Assembly (NCBI GenBank): GCA_021813175.1
Contig: JAKALJ010000018.1
Span: 1 to 8,298, forward strand
Direction: 5' to 3'
DNA from: a bacterium
Lineage (GTDB): Bacteria; Patescibacteriota; Minisyncoccia; Phycocordibacterales; UBA9973
Length of the DNA: 8,298 nucleotides
Shown here: piece by piece, positions 5,740-8,298 of the stretch
Layout: every line of letters begins with the position of its first letter
Numbering within the stretch: position 1 is the stretch's first letter
Notes under the pieces: generated by a model
Databases searched by the model: none
Told to the model about the DNA's origin: nothing
What the model saw: only the letters and a program-made list of their open reading frames with translations
Made by a program: the position numbers and the translations under genes

Positions 5740-6312
5740 CTACACTCGCTCCACATATTCTCCGGTCTCGGTGTTCACCCGGATAGTATCTCCCTCGCTT
5801 ATAAACATCGGAGCGTTTATGGTGGTGCCGTTCTCTAAGGTAATAATTTTACTGCCTCCTTGGGCGGTATTGCCCTTCACCGCCGGCGGCGCGGATTTTA
5901 CTTTGAATTCTATTTTAATCGGGAGGTCCAGTTTGATGATCTTCTCTTCTCCGTCGTCCTCCCACACAAGCACGGACACATTTTCATTCGATTTCAAAAA
6001 CTTGCCGGATTCACCGATCAGAGCCGTCTCCAGTTTGAATCGATTTTTGGGATTGTCCTTGTCGCAAAACCAGTACTCCCCGCGATTGTGGTACAGAAAT
6101 TTCACTTCCCGCCGGTCTATTTCCGCCTCCTCGGCCGTATCGGACACGTGAAAAGTGGCAGCTATGGTCTTGCCGGAAATGAGACTCCTCAGCTTCACTT
6201 GATTCTGGGGCTTTCTCTGCTGAGTGCGGGCCACGTGCGAATCCACCACTTCACATGGCTCATTGTTATAGATTATTATTTTTTTTTCTCTGATTTCGTT
6301 ATATTGCAACAT
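5740..6312 (-). CDS. efp: Translation elongation factor P
   Basis: EF-P binds ribosomes stalled on polyproline stretches, between the P and E sites, and promotes peptide bond formation. The 190-residue product has the usual three domains: the N-terminal KOW-like domain (1-65), the first OB domain (about 70-130) and the C-terminal OB domain (about 135-190, with GGSKIITLENGTTINAPMFISEGDTIRVNTETGEYVERV-type ending). The tip loop that contacts the P-site tRNA reads ARTQQRKPQNQVKLR (28-42) instead of a PGKG loop. Aligned on VKLR, the modified Lys34 of E. coli EF-P falls on Gln32, next to Arg33 and Lys34. No EpmA/B-type modification gene is seen nearby. It follows rpsR by 46 bp and may be the last gene of that operon or have its own promoter (TATAAA on the minus strand near 6342-6337). 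No Shine-Dalgarno sequence is seen. Confidence 0.95.
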   Translation of the reverse strand: MLQYNEIREKKIIIYNNEPCEVVDSHVARTQQRKPQNQVKLRSLISGKTIAATFHVSDTAEEAEIDRREVKFLYHNRGEYWFCDKDNPKNRFKLETALIGESGKFLKSNENVSVLVWEDDGEEKIIKLDLPIKIEFKVKSAPPAVKGNTAQGGSKIITLENGTTINAPMFISEGDTIRVNTETGEYVERV

Positions 6313-6358
6313 AAAACAAACGCCTTAAAAGTTATCTTTATAAGCTATAGTTGGAATA

Positions 6359-6559
6359 TTATTTGGCTACAAAAGGCAGGAGGCCCAGAAAGCGGGCGTT
6401 CTTTATGGCTTCGGCCAGCTTCCGCTGGTTCTTGGCGGTAACCCCGGTGCGCCGGCGGCTCATAATTTTGCCACTCGGATTTATGAACCGTTTCAGAATA
6501 TCCACGTCTTTGTAATCTATGTATTTTATATTGTTTGCCGAAAAATAATCTTGTTTCAT
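6359..6559 (-). CDS. rpsR: 30S ribosomal protein bS18
   Basis: A small basic 66-residue protein, somewhat shorter than many bS18 proteins but complete in the core: KYIDYKDVDILKRFI, PSGKIMSRRRTG, then KNQRKLAEAIKNARFLGLLPF, the usual signature. It binds 16S rRNA on the platform of the small subunit as a pair with bS6, whose gene lies two positions upstream in the same operon. It begins 18 bases after the ssb stop. The bases before the ATG are A/T-rich with no Shine-Dalgarno sequence. Confidence 0.97.
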   Translation of the reverse strand: MKQDYFSANNIKYIDYKDVDILKRFINPSGKIMSRRRTGVTAKNQRKLAEAIKNARFLGLLPFVAK

Positions 6560-6577
6560 GTTTATTTTTTAGCTATG

Positions 6578-7036
6578 CTAAAAAGGTATATCTTCGGGAT
6601 TTATATCCTCTTCCGGGTATTCAATGGAATCCACCTCCGGAGTTTTATCCTGTTTGGCTTCTCCCGCCCTCTCTTCCGAAGACGCCCCTCCCGCGCCAGA
6701 GTTGCCGCCTCTCGGGCCGAACTGGGTGCGATCGGCTATCACTTCCGTGCGATATTTCTTTTCTCCGCTTGACTTGTCTTCCCAACTGCGGGTCTGCATT
6801 CTGCCTTCCACCAATATTGAGCTCCCTTTTTTCATATACTGGGCCACATTCTCCGCCTGCCGGCCGAACACCACCACATTGTGATAATCAGCCGCTTCTT
6901 GGCGAGAGCCGTTCTTGTCCTTCCATACGCGATTGGTGGCGATGGAAAAAGAGCATACCTTCATTCCAGACGCCAAAGAACGAAGCTCTGGATCGCGGGT
7001 GAGGTTTCCTATAAGTATTACTTTGTTTAAATACAT
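6578..7036 (-). CDS. ssb: Single-stranded DNA-binding protein SSB
   Basis: SSB coats single-stranded DNA in replication, recombination and repair and recruits partners by its C-terminal tip. The 152-residue product has the OB fold in residues 1-105 (MYLNKVILIGNLTRDPELR at the start, SFSIATNRVW, then YHNVVVFGRQAENV, then GSSILVEGRM), a flexible Gly/Ser/Glu-rich linker (107-135), and the acidic tip ending EDINPEDIPF. The order rpsF-ssb-rpsR is the standard bacterial one. It starts 43 bp after the rpsF stop. TATAAG (7048-7043, minus strand) lies exactly six bases before the ATG, the same spacing as the leaderless promoter at 4122-4127, so a second internal start is possible. There is no Shine-Dalgarno sequence. 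Confidence 0.97.
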   Translation of the reverse strand: MYLNKVILIGNLTRDPELRSLASGMKVCSFSIATNRVWKDKNGSRQEAADYHNVVVFGRQAENVAQYMKKGSSILVEGRMQTRSWEDKSSGEKKYRTEVIADRTQFGPRGGNSGAGGASSEERAGEAKQDKTPEVDSIEYPEEDINPEDIPF

Positions 7037-7079
7037 ATTTTTCTTATAAACGCCATCTTCGCGGCTGGTTAACTTATAA

Positions 7080-7631
7080 TCAAGCCGTTTCTGTCACTAA
7101 GGCTTCTATCTCTTCGTCTATTTTTTCTTTATCAATCGGCATGGATTCCTCTTTTTCTTCTTTGGAGCCGGACGAGCCGCGGTAACGCATGGACGCGCTT
7201 CGATTGAATTTTCTTGGAGCCAAAGTATTTTCCCGAACCGTCTTTTGCAATAGAAATCGGATAATTTCTGGATTGAGAGAGAGCTGCTTTTTTATCCCGG
7301 CTAAACTCCCGGCTTGAATCTGAAACTTTATCCAGCTGAAATACGCGGTATCAAACTTTTTTTTCACGTTTTCAATTGTCTTTTCCATCACGTAAGCCAA
7401 ATGGATCAATCGGGGCATTTCACTAGAAATTATCTCTCCGCCTTGAGAAAGAATAAGCTCTTTTATATCCCCGAACACCCCCGGCACGTTTTCTTCTGAA
7501 ATGGTGGACAAGAGCAAAAGACCGAGTTCATATACCCTTTCTTTCTTGGATTCAGTCTTGATGTTTCCCGTTTTTTCGGCGCCGGCCGCGGTCTCGGCAA
7601 GCATATTTTCTTGATTATCGTTCTCCGTCAT
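7080..7631 (-). CDS. rpsF: 30S ribosomal protein bS6, with terminal extensions
   Basis: The 183-residue product contains a bS6 core at about 31-135: VYELGLLLLSTISEENV as first strand and turn, the helix VPGVFGDIKELILSQGG, then LIHLAYVMEKT and YFSWIKFQIQ strands, then the helix leading to IIRFLLQKTV. bS6 binds the central domain of 16S rRNA with bS18. Two additions make it longer than the usual 95-135 residues: an acidic, Asn/Glu-rich N-terminal 30 residues, and a C-terminal tail (136-183) that is first basic (APRKFNRSASMRYRG) and then acidic. The ATG at 7631 is supported by an extended -10 promoter eight bases upstream; a later in-frame start would shorten only the extra N-terminal segment. 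It heads the rpsF-ssb-rpsR(-efp) group. Confidence 0.93.
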   Translation of the reverse strand: MTENDNQENMLAETAAGAEKTGNIKTESKKERVYELGLLLLSTISEENVPGVFGDIKELILSQGGEIISSEMPRLIHLAYVMEKTIENVKKKFDTAYFSWIKFQIQAGSLAGIKKQLSLNPEIIRFLLQKTVRENTLAPRKFNRSASMRYRGSSGSKEEKEESMPIDKEKIDEEIEALVTETA

Positions 7632-7638
7632 CTAGGGC

Positions 7639-7668
7639 ATATTAGCAGAAAGGTCATAAAAAGTCCAA
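7639..7668 (-). promoter_or_regulatory. Promoter of the rpsF-ssb-rpsR group
   Basis: On the minus strand TTGGAC (7668-7663), an 18-bp spacer ending TGC, and TAATAT (7644-7639) form a -35 and an extended -10 (TGnTAnnnT). Seven bases (GCCCTAG) separate the -10 box from the ATG, so the transcript would start at or one base before the start codon. Confidence 0.55.
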
Positions 7669-7671
7669 CAA

Positions 7672-7839
7672 TTTAAAAAAGAAAGGAGAGGCAATATGCT
7701 TTGCCGGGGTGTCTCGCAAGCCGTCGGGCCGAGAGACAGCGCTCCGCCATCCGCCTTCGCCTTCGCCATTCGCCAGCTGGCGGATGGCGGAGGCGGAGAC
7801 AGCGACCCCTCAAGGTGTGCCCTTTCCTCTTTTTTTAAA
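7672..7839. repeat. Nested palindromic element, core type A, copy 2; terminator of tatD
   Basis: The outer arms are a purine-rich strand (TTTAAAAAAGAAAGGAGAGG, from 7672) and a pyrimidine-rich one (CCCTTTCCTCTTTTTTTAAA, to 7839); they pair imperfectly. The core GGGGTGTCTCGCA...GAGACAGCGACCCC (7706-7808) is that of the copy at 1514-1634. The side hairpin is longer: CTCCGCCATCCGCC (7742-7755) with GGCGGATGGCGGAG (7779-7792). On the minus strand the hairpin ends in a run of six T (complement of 7675-7680), suited to terminate tatD; on the plus strand T7 lies at 7830-7836. Confidence 0.75.
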
Positions 7840-7870
7840 ATCAGAAATCTTTTCTCACTTTTCCGCACTT

Positions 7871-8298
7871 TTAGATGCAAAACAGCCGGCGGGCGTTGGC
7901 TGCAATGGCAGAGAGAACTTCTTCTTCGGAGACACTTTTTATTTCGGCTATTTTTTTGGCAATCTCCCGGACGTAGGAGGGTTCGTTTCGTTTCCCGCGA
8001 TAGGGCGCCGGAGCCACATAAGGGGAATCCGTGTCAGTGAGAATCATATCAAGCGGAACGGCCGTCACCGCAGAGTCGTAATCGCGGGTGAAAGTGAGCA
8101 CTCCGGCAAAAGAAAGCAGAAAACCGAAATCAAGATATGCTTTAGCTTGTTCCGCGGTGCCCGCGAAAAAATGCACCACTCCTTTCACTTTGGCATGCTC
8201 TTTTAAGATGGCCAGGGTGTCTTCATAAGCGTTTCGCACGTGCAACATCAGCGGTTTTTTTATTTCATTGGCCAGCCGAATTTGCCCTATGAACGCCT
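7871..8298 (-). CDS. tatD: TatD-family metal-dependent DNase, C-terminal part (5' end beyond the right edge)
   Basis: Open from the stop at 7871 to the right edge, giving 142 complete codons including the stop (first complete codon at 8296). TatD enzymes are TIM-barrel metal-dependent hydrolases with DNase activity. The visible part has IRLANEIKKPLMLHVRNAYE with the ligand His (residue 19 of the fragment), GVVHFFAG with the second His (residue 42), LSFAGVLTF, and DTDSPYVAPAPYRGKRNEP with the ligand Asp (residue 90 of the fragment), followed by a helical tail ending ANARRLFCI. A Met codon at 8248 is not the real start, since the family sequence continues upstream in frame. The N-terminal HxH and the ligand Glu lie outside the window. 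It is separated from rpsF by a palindromic terminator, so it belongs to another transcript. YcfH or another TatD paralogue cannot be told apart here. Confidence 0.93.
   Translation of the reverse strand, partial: AFIGQIRLANEIKKPLMLHVRNAYEDTLAILKEHAKVKGVVHFFAGTAEQAKAYLDFGFLLSFAGVLTFTRDYDSAVTAVPLDMILTDTDSPYVAPAPYRGKRNEPSYVREIAKKIAEIKSVSEEEVLSAIAANARRLFCI

Noticed and set aside
5860..6441. A 193-codon plus-strand open frame
   Set aside because: It runs antisense through efp and into rpsR, both of which are recognised families; it has no independent support.
7632..8206. Open frames on both strands through the palindromic element and antisense to tatD
   Set aside because: They are composed largely of the GC-rich repeat and of the reverse strand of a clear TatD sequence.

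Overview
The window looks like chromosomal DNA of an ultra-small bacterium of the Candidate Phyla Radiation, most likely Parcubacteria (Patescibacteria). This is inferred from protein style only: a signal peptide leading directly into a peptidoglycan-binding repeat, a helical-domain plus winged-helix protein of a type I associate with Parcubacteria, a Lys/Glu-rich RecA N-terminus, an EF-P with an unusual tip loop, and start codons without Shine-Dalgarno sequences. No rRNA, tRNA, transposase or CRISPR array is present.

Layout. Positions 1-152 (-) hold the N-terminus of a secreted peptidoglycan-binding-domain protein. Positions 153-535 have no convincing gene but carry hairpins, a TATAAT box and one perfect DnaA box. 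Positions 536-1408 (-) encode a putative DNA-binding protein with a C-terminal winged helix. It is divergent from ftsK (1693-3933, +). After a palindromic element come a small membrane-anchored Ig-like protein (4134-4478, +) and recA (4483-5565, +). recA converges on a minus-strand group read right to left: tatD (partial, at the right edge), a terminator element, rpsF, ssb, rpsR, efp. The rpsF-ssb-rpsR order is the classical bacterial one; efp follows. The window therefore joins chromosome partition (FtsK), recombination (RecA, SSB), translation (bS6, bS18, EF-P) and a TatD nuclease.

Two structures are not explained by the genes. (1) The winged-helix gene holds 14 copies of a 9-bp motif, TGTCCNWTA, in all three reading frames and on both strands; I found one copy in the rest of the window. 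One pair forms a perfect 9-bp inverted repeat, and another pair brackets the gene's own -10 box, so it may be an array of binding sites inside the gene. (2) Four large nested palindromes (120-175 bp) sit at 1514-1634, 3942-4111, 5564-5738 and 7672-7839. Each has unique self-complementary outer arms around a conserved core. Two share an 87-bp core (86/87 identical, opposite orientation) and flank the Ig-like/recA unit; the other two share a different core. All four carry a side hairpin related to GCCAGCAGGC. They look like a family of mobile or structural elements inserted in the tips of gene-specific hairpins, some acting as bidirectional terminators.
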